Shown here: piece after piece, positions 1 through 8,332 of the stretch
Layout: each line of letters begins with the position of its first letter
Position numbering within the stretch: position 1 is the stretch's first letter
DNA from: Portibacter lacus
Lineage (GTDB): Bacteria; Bacteroidota; Bacteroidia; Chitinophagales; Saprospiraceae
Reading direction: 5' to 3'
Length of the DNA: 64,000 bases
Assembly: GCF_021533215.1 (NCBI RefSeq)
Contig: NZ_JAJNKA010000003.1
Span: 496,001 to 560,000 of the forward strand
Notes under the pieces: generated by a model
Told to the model about the DNA's origin: nothing
Databases searched by the model: none
The model's input: only the letters and a program-made list of their open reading frames with translations
Program-made: the position numbers and the translations under genes

Positions 1-3000
1 TAGAAGCTAGTGTCGCACTACCATCATCATCACCAAAACAAGTTATATTTTCTTGAACAAATGAATCAGGATCTAACATTAACGAATCAGGCGCAGAAAT
101 GGTAAAAAACAAAGTATCAAAACATAATTCATCTACCACGACCACGAACTGTTCTCCTGCTGCCAAATTAGTTGCAGTAGAAGTGTTATTATTAGATAAT
201 GGATCCTCTTCACCTGAAGACCAGATAAATCCATACCGCCCATTGTCTACAACTCCCCCACTTGCAGTAACCGTTGCAGAACCATCTGTAGAATAAGAAC
301 ACAATGTAGGATTAGAGTTGTCTAATACTATATTGATTCCATTTGGTGCAGTTAACGTTAATGTGTCTACTTTAGAACAACCATCTACTTGGGTAACCGT
401 TACGAAGTAATCACCTGCAGGAATGTTAGACAATACTTCAGATCCATTATCATTAGGGTGATCCCAAACATAAGTATAATCACCTGGATCGTTTACTGAA
501 ATTGCCAGATTTCCATCAGGACTATTAGTACATGTAGGTTCTGTCGGAATAACATTATAGGTAAAATCTGCACCTTCTAATATTTCTCTTGAATCCGTCT
601 GAACACAACCCATTGCATCCGTTATCGTCAGATTATATACACCTGGGCCTAAATCTTCTATCTTCGCTGTATTGTAAGGGCCGCCTGGGCCTTCCCAAAG
701 GTAAGTTTCACTTCCATCTCCATCTACAATTCTGACTTCCAGCCCTCCTGTTGTATTTCCTTCACAACCGATGTTGTCAATGATAATTCCTTCTATCGTA
801 AAAGAAGCGTTCTGAACCAATGTAAAATCTCTGATATCCGTACAACCATTCGCATCCGTCACGGTCACTTCATAACTACCTGCATCTAGGCCCGTACGAT
901 CTTCATCTGTAACACCATCATTCCATAAGAAAGTATAAGGCATCACACCACCTTCTGGATCGATGCCGATTGTTCCTCCATCAGTAGACGTACATGGGTA
1001 TGCAGCTGATGCATTCGTAATCAATGGTTCTGGATCTATTAAAGTAAATGTAGTATCTACACGACAACCATTTATTTCATCTGTCAATGTAAGTGAATAG
1101 GTTCCCGCTCCTAACGTTTGGAAAAATACGTGATCAGGTCCATTCACTTTTATACCTGCTGGATCTGTAGGCGAATTATTCGCATCCAGATTAAAGGCTT
1201 CCCCGTCGCTAAACTCCCCATAAACTCTGAAACTTGCATCGGTATCACCTGCGCATAGTATATTTCTATCAAATTCAAATCTCGCTTCTAACTCCTTTTC
1301 TGGCTCAATGGTGAAAAATTCTTCCCAAACACAGCTTTTAGAATCTGTCACTTGAATTCCGATAAGGCCTCCTTGAACTTGATTATTGGTAACAACATCA
1401 CCAACATCAAAAGAAGTGGCCATCACATCTCCTTGCCATTTTATATTATAATCTCCACTCGAATTAGGTGTACCTCCTGTGATGGTTGCCGTTATTATAC
1501 CATTTGTAGATTCAAGACAGGTAGGCATTGCATCTACATTGATTTCTACATTTATAGGATCTGTACCTATAAACTCATTCCCAACAACACTACATCCATT
1601 CGCATCGGTTACCGTAACACTATAATTTCCTTGGGTTAATCGATCTATATTATCATTATTAAATATCAAGTTAGACCATTCGTAAGAATAAGAACCATCA
1701 GAAAAAGTTGTTCCTCCATTAACATTAGCTTGAATCTCTCCATTAGAGAAATTAAAACAAGAAGGATCTGTTCCAGTAAGATCTACACTTAATGGGTTTC
1801 CATTTCCGATGGTGACTGGGATGATAATATTAGTACCTGTAGCATCTGTAATTGATAATTGATACCCACTACCTGGTGCTAGGTTTCCTATAGAAATCAT
1901 AGAACCTTCCATTACGTTACTACCTGAAGTAGGTGAAAACGCACCTATTAATTGGTACGAGTATGGTCCTGTTCCTCCAAAAACTTGAAATGTAAGAGAA
2001 CCAGAAAAACTGGAAGCAGCTGCATTACATGTATTAACTAGTGCAGTAAGATCCGCGCCTGGGTCTATACAAGCTTCTCCTGGGTTCTGAGTCACCGTTA
2101 GTGGATAAGTAATATTAACATCATCGGGATCTTGTTGCTCGACAGAAATAGGAATGACATTCCCCGTTATAGAAATATCAGAACACCCTCCTAAAGGTGC
2201 ATCATCATTCACATCAAAACAAATATCGAAAATGCAATTACCATCTGTGACATTCTGCCCTAGGCCTTGCTGATCTATCCATACTAGTCTAATAACTCCA
2301 TTTGCAGCCGAACTGGTTTCAAAACTACCTTCACTAAGAAACAGCAAATTTAGATTACTGAAGGAATTAAATGTTAAAAATCTTGGATCGAATGAAATCG
2401 TAAATTGCATTGCATTAATATCTACAAAATCTTCTACGCAAAAACTTACACATTGCGAACCTCCTTGTACATCTGTAAAAGAACCGATATTAAACGTTAC
2501 AGCTCCATCGTTTTCCGTAAAGCTAATTTCCATAGCTGCACCACAACTTTTCTCATCTTCCACATAAATTACATAATCTCCTTCTTCTGGCACGGTAAAA
2601 TTGATCACATCATTATGAGTAAATCCCGATCCTAAGATGGTTCCCCTCACTCCAATATCGCCCACTTTATATATTCCGAGGTCGCTGTAGTTTGTGCCAT
2701 CCCATTCAGCTACACCACCACTTACTTGAAAACTTCCAGCTAGAGGATTCCCTCCTACATCAGTTTGTTTATTTGAAATTTCTACTGCATTCAAGTAGAT
2801 TACCTGAAATGCTTGATCTGGCCTAACGTTCACTTCACTACTCGAATTCTCTACAACAGTATTTCCTGCAAAATCATCAAAAGTAATCGGCGCAAACCAC
2901 ATTTCTTCTGGATCACCTCCATTAAAGAAATCTTGAACTTGTCCTTCATTGAAAAATAAAGCCTCTCCATCAACCTGATCTCTATAAGAGTAGAAACCAT

Positions 3001-3397
3001 TTGCCACTAAGGGTGGTGGATTATCTTCTAGACCATTATCAGCAATTACATTCGAAATCGACGGGCCTGTAATACCAGGATTAGGCTGAGATTTATAAAA
3101 TGCATATCCTATTCCAGGGATAGTAAGTGGATCAGGATCAGCACAAGCTGCTACACTATTTTGGTTTTCGATGGTAAATTGATCTTGATAGCAAAGATAA
3201 ATTGGCCCTGGAAAAACAGTAGAATTACTCTGACCATCAAAGTTAATTAGATTAAGATCTCCTGCATCTTCTGGACATCTTGTTGTCGAGATAGTTTTCT
3301 CGCCTAGTTCAAAATACACCTCCTCAATATTTTGGGCATTTCCCATCCCCAAAAACATTGAAAAAAGGATAACCCCGAAAATTCCTCTTAAACTCAT
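1..3397 (-). CDS. Giant secreted SprB-repeat / cohesin-like surface protein (5' part only)
   Basis: An uninterrupted reading frame runs from an ATG at 3397 to the window edge (over 1,130 codons), so the C-terminus lies outside. It starts with a signal peptide (residues 1-22, ending GNAQ). The first ~300 residues form an N-terminal region with no family I can name. Residues ~300-425 read like a cohesin-type beta-sandwich (CVSFCVEDF, AMQFTISFDP, IRLVW, CIFDICFDV). From ~residue 460 to the edge there are about eight SprB-like repeats, each closing with a variant of YxVTVTDANGC (for example near 1600, 1350, 1080, 860, 630 and 400). SprB-repeat proteins of Bacteroidota are exported by the type IX system and act as gliding or surface adhesins. 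The T9SS sorting tail expected at the far end cannot be seen. Start choice is supported by the signal peptide and a -7 element 37 bp upstream. Confidence 0.85.
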   Translation of the reverse strand, partial: MSLRGIFGVILFSMFLGMGNAQNIEEVYFELGEKTISTTRCPEDAGDLNLINFDGQSNSTVFPGPIYLCYQDQFTIENQNSVAACADPDPLTIPGIGYAFYKSQPNPGITGPSISNVIADNGLEDNPPPLVANGFYSYRDQVDGEALFFNEGQVQDFFNGGDPEEMWFAPITFDDFAGNTVVENSSSEVNVRPDQAFQVIYLNAVEISNKQTDVGGNPLAGSFQVSGGVAEWDGTNYSDLGIYKVGDIGVRGTILGSGFTHNDVINFTVPEEGDYVIYVEDEKSCGAAMEISFTENDGAVTFNIGSFTDVQGGSQCVSFCVEDFVDINAMQFTISFDPRFLTFNSFSNLNLLFLSEGSFETSSAANGVIRLVWIDQQGLGQNVTDGNCIFDICFDVNDDAPLGGCSDISITGNVIPISVEQQDPDDVNITYPLTVTQNPGEACIDPGADLTALVNTCNAAASSFSGSLTFQVFGGTGPYSYQLIGAFSPTSGSNVMEGSMISIGNLAPGSGYQLSITDATGTNIIIPVTIGNGNPLSVDLTGTDPSCFNFSNGEIQANVNGGTTFSDGSYSYEWSNLIFNNDNIDRLTQGNYSVTVTDANGCSVVGNEFIGTDPINVEINVDAMPTCLESTNGIITATITGGTPNSSGDYNIKWQGDVMATSFDVGDVVTNNQVQGGLIGIQVTDSKSCVWEEFFTIEPEKELEARFEFDRNILCAGDTDASFRVYGEFSDGEAFNLDANNSPTDPAGIKVNGPDHVFFQTLGAGTYSLTLTDEINGCRVDTTFTLIDPEPLITNASAAYPCTSTDGGTIGIDPEGGVMPYTFLWNDGVTDEDRTGLDAGSYEVTVTDANGCTDIRDFTLVQNASFTIEGIIIDNIGCEGNTTGGLEVRIVDGDGSETYLWEGPGGPYNTAKIEDLGPGVYNLTITDAMGCVQTDSREILEGADFTYNVIPTEPTCTNSPDGNLAISVNDPGDYTYVWDHPNDNGSEVLSNIPAGDYFVTVTQVDGCSKVDTLTLTAPNGINIVLDNSNPTLCSYSTDGSATVTASGGVVDNGRYGFIWSSGEEDPLSNNNTSTATNLAAGEQFVVVVDELCFDTLFFTISAPDSLMLDPDSFVQENITCFGDDDGSATLAS

Positions 3398-3433
3398 CTA
3401 TGATTTTTACGTTTCCAAAATCCTGTAACTGCG

Positions 3434-3441
3434 CAAAGATA
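3434..3441 (-). promoter_or_regulatory. Bacteroidota -7 element upstream of the SprB-repeat gene
   Basis: On the minus strand the octamer TATCTTTG matches the Bacteroidota TAnnTTTG consensus exactly and lies 37 bp before the ATG at 3397, giving a leader of about 30 nt. No clear -33 TTTG was found at the expected distance. Confidence 0.5.
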
Positions 3442-3742
3442 CATAAAGGATTTCTTTAATATGTTCTGATCTTGTTTTATTCCCGCATAAAAAACGATCT
3501 ACTGTCTTCAATATTGCTAAAACGTCATCCTTTATTGCACCTTTTGTTTTGACGCCGCAAATATGAAAAATGCTGCTTGATTTCCATATATGAATCTGCG
3601 ACTTTGTCAGCCAGGATATATATTAACATTAATATTGTATAATGAATTTTATCAGAAGCCTTATGAATTAATAGCTCAGAGCTAATAATTCTTAAAAGAC
3701 TAGCTAAACTTATTCACTATTTGCGGTACATAAACAAAAAAA
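3442..3742. other. Gene-free stretch upstream of the adhesin gene
   Basis: AT-rich sequence without a plausible ORF on either strand. It carries the upstream part of the adhesin promoter region and, at its far end, the terminator of the neighbouring thioredoxin-SPOR gene. Nothing else recognisable was seen. Confidence 0.6.
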
Positions 3743-3770
3743 AGATCATCCCCGCTTAAAAGGATGATCT
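3743..3770 (-). terminator. Rho-independent terminator of the thioredoxin-SPOR gene
   Basis: A perfect 9-bp stem (AGATCATCC, 3743-3751, with GGATGATCT, 3762-3770) and 10-nt loop are followed on the minus strand by a run of seven U. It lies 50 bp beyond the stop codon at 3821. Confidence 0.75.
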
Positions 3771-3820
3771 GGAATAAATTTTAAAAATTAGTGTGTGAGC
3801 ACCACTTTTGGTGCTGAAAT

Positions 3821-4588
3821 TTATTTTACGAGCCCTTCCAGGCTGAAGTCTTCTTTTAAAATGTTTTTGAATCCGGTCGCTTCTTCCTTTGTCTCGAACG
3901 CTCCCATCATTACTTTATAAACTACTTTTCCATCCGCATAATCATTGAGTACAATCACTGGTTCTAAAAATTTGCTTTTTAACGCATTAACCATGTCATA
4001 AGTATTTTCGAATTCTTTAAAAACACCTAATTGGATTCTAAATTTTTGATTTGCTGGTTTCGTTGTATTAACAGACGGCTTAGCAACTTTTTGCTTCGTG
4101 TACGATTTATAAGAATCACTGATCGTTGTTTTCGGTGAACTGTTAATCGAATGCTTTACTTGAATTTTATTTTCATCCTTATTATGAAAGGTTAAAAGCT
4201 TAGCCATATTTCTAGAAGAAAGCGTCTCTTCTACCCTTGCTACTAGTTCTCCGCTCGAATTAAAAATCAATATAGTAGGAAGAACACTAACCTGAAATCT
4301 TTCTTTTATACTATAACCATCTAGATCATCTATGTCAATTTTTAATGACACATAATTCTCAGTTAACAAGCCTACAACTTCCGTATCATTAAAAGTTGTT
4401 TCCTCCATCCACTTACAAGGCGTACACCAAGTGGCATAAAAATCAACAAAAAACAGTTTTCCTTCATCGCCTGCCTTCATCTTAGCTGATTCAAAATCTC
4501 CATCAAAAAAATGAATGGAATTGGGATTGTTTTCAGCATTAGCAGAATAAAGAAACAACAGACATAACATCATGGTTATCATTCTCAT
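3821..4588 (-). CDS. Secreted thioredoxin-fold protein fused to a SPOR domain
   Basis: 255 residues. A signal peptide (1-18, ending SANA) is followed by a thioredoxin-like domain (~25-130) with the redox motif WCTPCKW near residue 54 and the cis-proline context SVLPTILIF. A Lys/Ser/Thr-rich linker (~135-180) leads to a C-terminal SPOR domain (~183-255; FRIQLGVFKEFENT, YKVMMGAF). Thioredoxin-fold proteins with this signal reduce or isomerise disulfides in the periplasm. SPOR domains bind glycan strands stripped of stem peptides, typically at the division septum. The fusion suggests a disulfide enzyme held at peptidoglycan, which is an inference. It is a single-gene unit with its own terminator at 3743-3770, divergent from fabH. 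Confidence 0.85.
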   Translation of the reverse strand: MRMITMMLCLLFLYSANAENNPNSIHFFDGDFESAKMKAGDEGKLFFVDFYATWCTPCKWMEETTFNDTEVVGLLTENYVSLKIDIDDLDGYSIKERFQVSVLPTILIFNSSGELVARVEETLSSRNMAKLLTFHNKDENKIQVKHSINSSPKTTISDSYKSYTKQKVAKPSVNTTKPANQKFRIQLGVFKEFENTYDMVNALKSKFLEPVIVLNDYADGKVVYKVMMGAFETKEEATGFKNILKEDFSLEGLVK

Positions 4589-4879
4589 AATTCATCATTT
4601 TTTGGGTAGCTAATACATTACGTAATTCTGCAACTTATTATCTACTGGTTTCTAACAATTTAGATTATGCAAAAAGGATACCAATTCGAAAATTCGCAGT
4701 AATTTAATATGATTTTTAATTCATTTTTCAATTTATTATATACATATTACATTGTATATTAATGCTATATAGTTAATTATTATTCGTCATGCGAAATGTG
4801 AAGAAAAACCATTATTCATTTAATTTTAGAATATTGTTAACATTTTTCATAGTTTCGCACCTCAAATTGAATTTCAATT
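4589..4879. other. Divergent intergenic region before fabH
   Basis: An AT-rich 291-bp region separating the thioredoxin-SPOR gene (minus) from fabH (plus). TAGTTTCG at 4850-4857, one mismatch from TAnnTTTG, is the best -7 candidate for the fabH operon and would give a leader of about 20 nt. No ORF or hairpin of note was seen. Confidence 0.45.
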
Positions 4880-5869
4880 ATGGGTAAAACCACAGCGGCA
4901 ATAACTGGTGTCCACGGATACGTTCCTGAATACGTCCTTACTAACAAGGAGTTAGAACAGATGGTAGAGACTAGTGATGAATGGATAACTTCCAGAACAG
5001 GAATAAAAGAACGTCGAATTTTAAAAGGAGAAGGCTTGGCTGCTTCTGATATGGGCGTTAGTATGGTTCAAGGTTTGTTAGAAAAAACAAATACGAATCC
5101 AGATGATATAGAAATGGTTATATGTGCTACTGTAACAGGTGACATGAGATTTCCAGATACAGCTAATATTATCTGTGATAAGGTAGGAATCAAAAATGCT
5201 TTTGGTTATGATATAAATGCTGCTTGTTCAGGATTTTTATTTGCCCTTACTACTGGTGCTCAATTCATAGAAAGTGGCCGACTAAAGAAAGTTATCGTTA
5301 TCGGTCTAGATGTAATGTCTTCTATCGTAGATTATACGGATCGGACTACTTGCGTTATTTTCGGAGATGGTGGAGGAGCTGTGCTTCTTGAACCGAATGA
5401 AGAAGGTTATGGATTAGTTGATTCTGTTTTTAGAGGAGATGGTGCAGGTAGAAACTATCTTAATATGGCAGGCGGTGGTTCATTACACCCGGCTTCAGAA
5501 GAAACGGTTAAGAAAGGTATGCATTATATATTCCAAGAAGGTCGGCCTGTTTTCAAGGCCGCAGTAAAAGGAATGACAGAGACGGTACAGCAGATTTTTG
5601 ATAGAAACAATATAACGAAAGATGAGATAGACTGGTTAGTTCCGCATCAAGCTAATATGCGTATTATTAATTCAGTCGCAGCTTTTGCAGATTTCCCAAT
5701 CGAGCGTGTTATGATAAACATAGAGAAATACGGAAACACAACTGCAGGAACCCTCCCACTTTGTCTTTGGGATTATGAAGACAAGCTTAAGAAAGGAGAT
5801 AATTTAATATTAACTGCTTTCGGAGGTGGATTTACTTGGGGCTCCACCCTACTAAAGTGGGCATATTAA
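4880..5869 (+). CDS. fabH: 3-oxoacyl-ACP synthase III (KAS III)
   Basis: 329 residues, normal FabH length. It condenses acetyl-CoA (or a branched acyl-CoA) with malonyl-ACP to start type II fatty acid synthesis in the cytoplasm. The Cys-His-Asn triad is visible: C116 in NAACSGF, H256 in VPHQANMR and N286 in YGNTTAG. The family glycine-rich end GGGFTWGSTLLKW is present. It is the first gene of a plus-strand run with efp, accB, accC and an ABC exporter (31-bp gap to efp). In many Bacteroidota DUF177 and rpmF stand directly upstream of fabH; here neither is present. Confidence 0.97.
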   Translation: MGKTTAAITGVHGYVPEYVLTNKELEQMVETSDEWITSRTGIKERRILKGEGLAASDMGVSMVQGLLEKTNTNPDDIEMVICATVTGDMRFPDTANIICDKVGIKNAFGYDINAACSGFLFALTTGAQFIESGRLKKVIVIGLDVMSSIVDYTDRTTCVIFGDGGGAVLLEPNEEGYGLVDSVFRGDGAGRNYLNMAGGGSLHPASEETVKKGMHYIFQEGRPVFKAAVKGMTETVQQIFDRNNITKDEIDWLVPHQANMRIINSVAAFADFPIERVMINIEKYGNTTAGTLPLCLWDYEDKLKKGDNLILTAFGGGFTWGSTLLKWAY

Positions 5870-5900
5870 CTTATATTAGATTAAATTTTAAAAATTTATA

Positions 5901-6467
5901 ATGGCAAGTACTTCAGATATAAGGAATGGTTTATGTATAAAATACAGCCATGATATTTTTTCAGTAGTTGAATTTCAACATGTTAAACCTGGAAAAGGAA
6001 ATGCATTCGTAAGAACAAAACTTAAAAGTCTAACATCTGGTAAAGTTTTAGATAATACATTCCCTGCTGGACACAAGATTGAAGTGGTAAGAGTAGAAAG
6101 AAGAAATTTCCAATACCTATATAAAGATGATATGGGTTTGCATTTTATGGATCAAGAAAATTTTGAACAAATTAGACTTCAAGAAGAACTTGTTCCTGCT
6201 ATAGGCTTACTTAAAGAGGGAGCAATAGTAGAAGTTTTATTCAATACTGAAGATGATTCTCCACTTACGATGGATATGCCACAATATCTTGTATTAGAAG
6301 TAACTTACACAGAACCTGGATTAAAAGGAGACACCGCAACGAATGCGATGAAACCTGCAACTGTAGAAACTGGAGCTGAAATAAGAGTTCCATTATTTAT
6401 CAACGAAGGAGACAAAATCAAAATCGATACTGCCTCCGCGTCTTATGTAGAAAGAGCAAAACAATAA
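5901..6467 (+). CDS. efp: Translation elongation factor P
   Basis: 188 residues, the full EF-P length with a KOW-like N-terminal domain and two OB domains. EF-P enters the ribosomal E site and relieves stalling at polyproline stretches. The loop that reaches the peptidyl-transferase centre reads KPGKGNAF, with K32 at the position that is modified in many bacteria. No epmA/epmB-type modification gene lies in the window. It is followed by accB after 2 bp, so translation of the two is probably coupled. Confidence 0.97.
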   Translation: MASTSDIRNGLCIKYSHDIFSVVEFQHVKPGKGNAFVRTKLKSLTSGKVLDNTFPAGHKIEVVRVERRNFQYLYKDDMGLHFMDQENFEQIRLQEELVPAIGLLKEGAIVEVLFNTEDDSPLTMDMPQYLVLEVTYTEPGLKGDTATNAMKPATVETGAEIRVPLFINEGDKIKIDTASASYVERAKQ

Positions 6468-6469
6468 AA

Positions 6470-6964
6470 ATGAATTACAAAGAAATCGTAGATTTAATAA
6501 AGTTGGTCAATAAAACAGACTTGACTGAGGTTAAAATTCAAGATGGAGAATTCAAATTAGATATCAGGACAAAAAATTATTCTGCTGCTTCGAAGAACAC
6601 TATGAATATTCCGCAGCCTGTTTACCAACAAGCGCCTATTCAAGCGCTACCTGCAGAACAGCCAGCAAGTCCTGTTATTCCTGATTTAAAGCCAACCGAA
6701 AGTAAGCCAGCAAGTGATGCTAACTTATTAGAAGTTAGATCTCCTATTGTAGGAACATTTTACAGATCAGCTTCACCTGATAAACCACCTTACATTAAGG
6801 TAGGTGATTCAATAGAAGTGGGTTCGGTAGTCTGTATCGTTGAAGCAATGAAATTGTTTAATGAAATAGAATCCGAAGTAGCAGGTAAAATTGTTAAAGT
6901 TGTAGTTGAAGATGCAAGTCCTGTAGAATACGATCAGGTGCTGTTTTTAGTTGATCCTAGTTAA
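6470..6964 (+). CDS. accB: Acetyl-CoA carboxylase biotin carboxyl carrier protein
   Basis: 164 residues. It carries biotin for acetyl-CoA carboxylase and shuttles the carboxyl group from AccC to the carboxyltransferase. There is an N-terminal helical segment (1-40), a Pro/Ala/Gln-rich linker (~45-85), and a biotinyl domain (88-164) with the family motif EAMKLFNE, K128 being the biotin attachment site. The 'thumb' typical of BCCP (SPIVGTFYRSASPDKPPYI) is present. It sits between efp and accC (14-bp gap), the usual co-transcribed pair. Confidence 0.97.
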   Translation: MNYKEIVDLIKLVNKTDLTEVKIQDGEFKLDIRTKNYSAASKNTMNIPQPVYQQAPIQALPAEQPASPVIPDLKPTESKPASDANLLEVRSPIVGTFYRSASPDKPPYIKVGDSIEVGSVVCIVEAMKLFNEIESEVAGKIVKVVVEDASPVEYDQVLFLVDPS

Positions 6965-6978
6965 TTAACATATAATTT

Positions 6979-8322
6979 ATGTTCAATAAAATTCTCATTG
7001 CAAATAGAGGAGAAATTGCATTACGAATTATTCGTACATGTAAAGAAATGGATATTCTTACAGTCGCTGTATACTCTACAGCTGATAAGGATAGTTTGCA
7101 CGTGCGGTTTGCTGATGAAGCTGTATGTATAGGACCTCCCTCTTCCACAGAATCATATCTAAGTATTCCTAGAATTATGGCTGCTGTGGAAATTACTAAT
7201 GCCGATGCTGTACATCCAGGATATGGATTCTTAGCAGAAAACGCAGATTTCGCTGAAGTTTGCCAGCAATATGGTATTAAATTTATCGGACCTACACCGG
7301 ACATGATTCGGAAAATGGGTGATAAAGTAACAGCTAAAGAAACCATGATTAAAGCAGGTGTACCTGTGGTTCCTGGTTCTGATGGTCTCGTAAAAGATGT
7401 TGCACACGGCCAGAAAATTGCAGCCGATATAGGATATCCAGTTATCATCAAAGCTACAGCTGGTGGTGGTGGTAAAGGAATGAGAATTGTCAAGTCAAAG
7501 GACAAATTCGAGGAAATGTGGGATAGCGCTAGAAGAGAAGCAAAGTCTTCCTTCGGTAATGACGGTATCTATGTAGAAAAATTTATAGAAGAACCTAGAC
7601 ACATTGAGTTCCAGATTATTGGAGACCAATTCGGTAAAGTGATTCACCTTTCTGAAAGAGACTGTACGATACAACGTCGACACCAGAAATTGATAGAAGA
7701 ATGTCCTTCTCCGTTTATGACTCCTGAATTAAGAGAAGAAATGGGGATTGCTTCCATAAAAGCAGGCTCATGTATCAATTATGAAGGTGTAGGAACAGTC
7801 GAGTTTCTAGTGGACAAGCATCGTAAATTCTACTTCATGGAAATGAATACTAGAATTCAAGTAGAGCATCCAGTGACGGAGGAAGTGATAGACCACGATT
7901 TAATAAAAGAACAAATTAAAGTAGCCGCTGGAGAACCTCTTTCTGGTGAAAATCACATTCCGCAATTACATGCAATAGAATGTAGAATCAATGCAGAAGA
8001 TCCGTTTAATGATTTCAGACCTAGTCCTGGAAAAATTCAATCTTTCCACTCTGCTAAAGGTCATGGTGTTCGAGTAGATACACATGTATATGCAGGTTAT
8101 ACTGTTCCACCATATTATGACTCTATGATAGCGAAGCTCATCTGTAAAGCTCAGACAAGAGAAGAGTGTATTACAAAGATGAGAAGAGCGCTGAATGAAT
8201 TTATAATCGAAGGAATTAAAACGACCATACCTTTCCATAAGCAATTAATGGAAAATAAAAAATTTATTGAAGGAGACTTTAATACATCTTTTATGGATAC
8301 ATTCGAAATAAAAGAGGAATAA
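6979..8322 (+). CDS. accC: Biotin carboxylase subunit of acetyl-CoA carboxylase
   Basis: 447 residues, standard length. It carboxylates the biotin of AccB using ATP and bicarbonate. The N-terminal domain begins [15 protein letters not shown]. The ATP-grasp domain has the glycine-rich loop GGGGKGMR (162-169) and the catalytic signature [14 protein letters not shown], and the C-terminal biotin carboxylase domain follows. AccA/AccD are not in the window. The next gene starts 10 bp later. Confidence 0.97.
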   Translation: MFNKILIANRGEIALRIIRTCKEMDILTVAVYSTADKDSLHVRFADEAVCIGPPSSTESYLSIPRIMAAVEITNADAVHPGYGFLAENADFAEVCQQYGIKFIGPTPDMIRKMGDKVTAKETMIKAGVPVVPGSDGLVKDVAHGQKIAADIGYPVIIKATAGGGGKGMRIVKSKDKFEEMWDSARREAKSSFGNDGIYVEKFIEEPRHIEFQIIGDQFGKVIHLSERDCTIQRRHQKLIEECPSPFMTPELREEMGIASIKAGSCINYEGVGTVEFLVDKHRKFYFMEMNTRIQVEHPVTEEVIDHDLIKEQIKVAAGEPLSGENHIPQLHAIECRINAEDPFNDFRPSPGKIQSFHSAKGHGVRVDTHVYAGYTVPPYYDSMIAKLICKAQTREECITKMRRALNEFIIEGIKTTIPFHKQLMENKKFIEGDFNTSFMDTFEIKEE

Positions 8323-8332
8323 CAATTAAAAT

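Noticed and set aside
1352-1639. Plus-strand ORFs at 99-296, 1352-1639 and 2405-2635
   Set aside because: They lie antisense to the open SprB-repeat gene, which has a signal peptide, domain structure and promoter.
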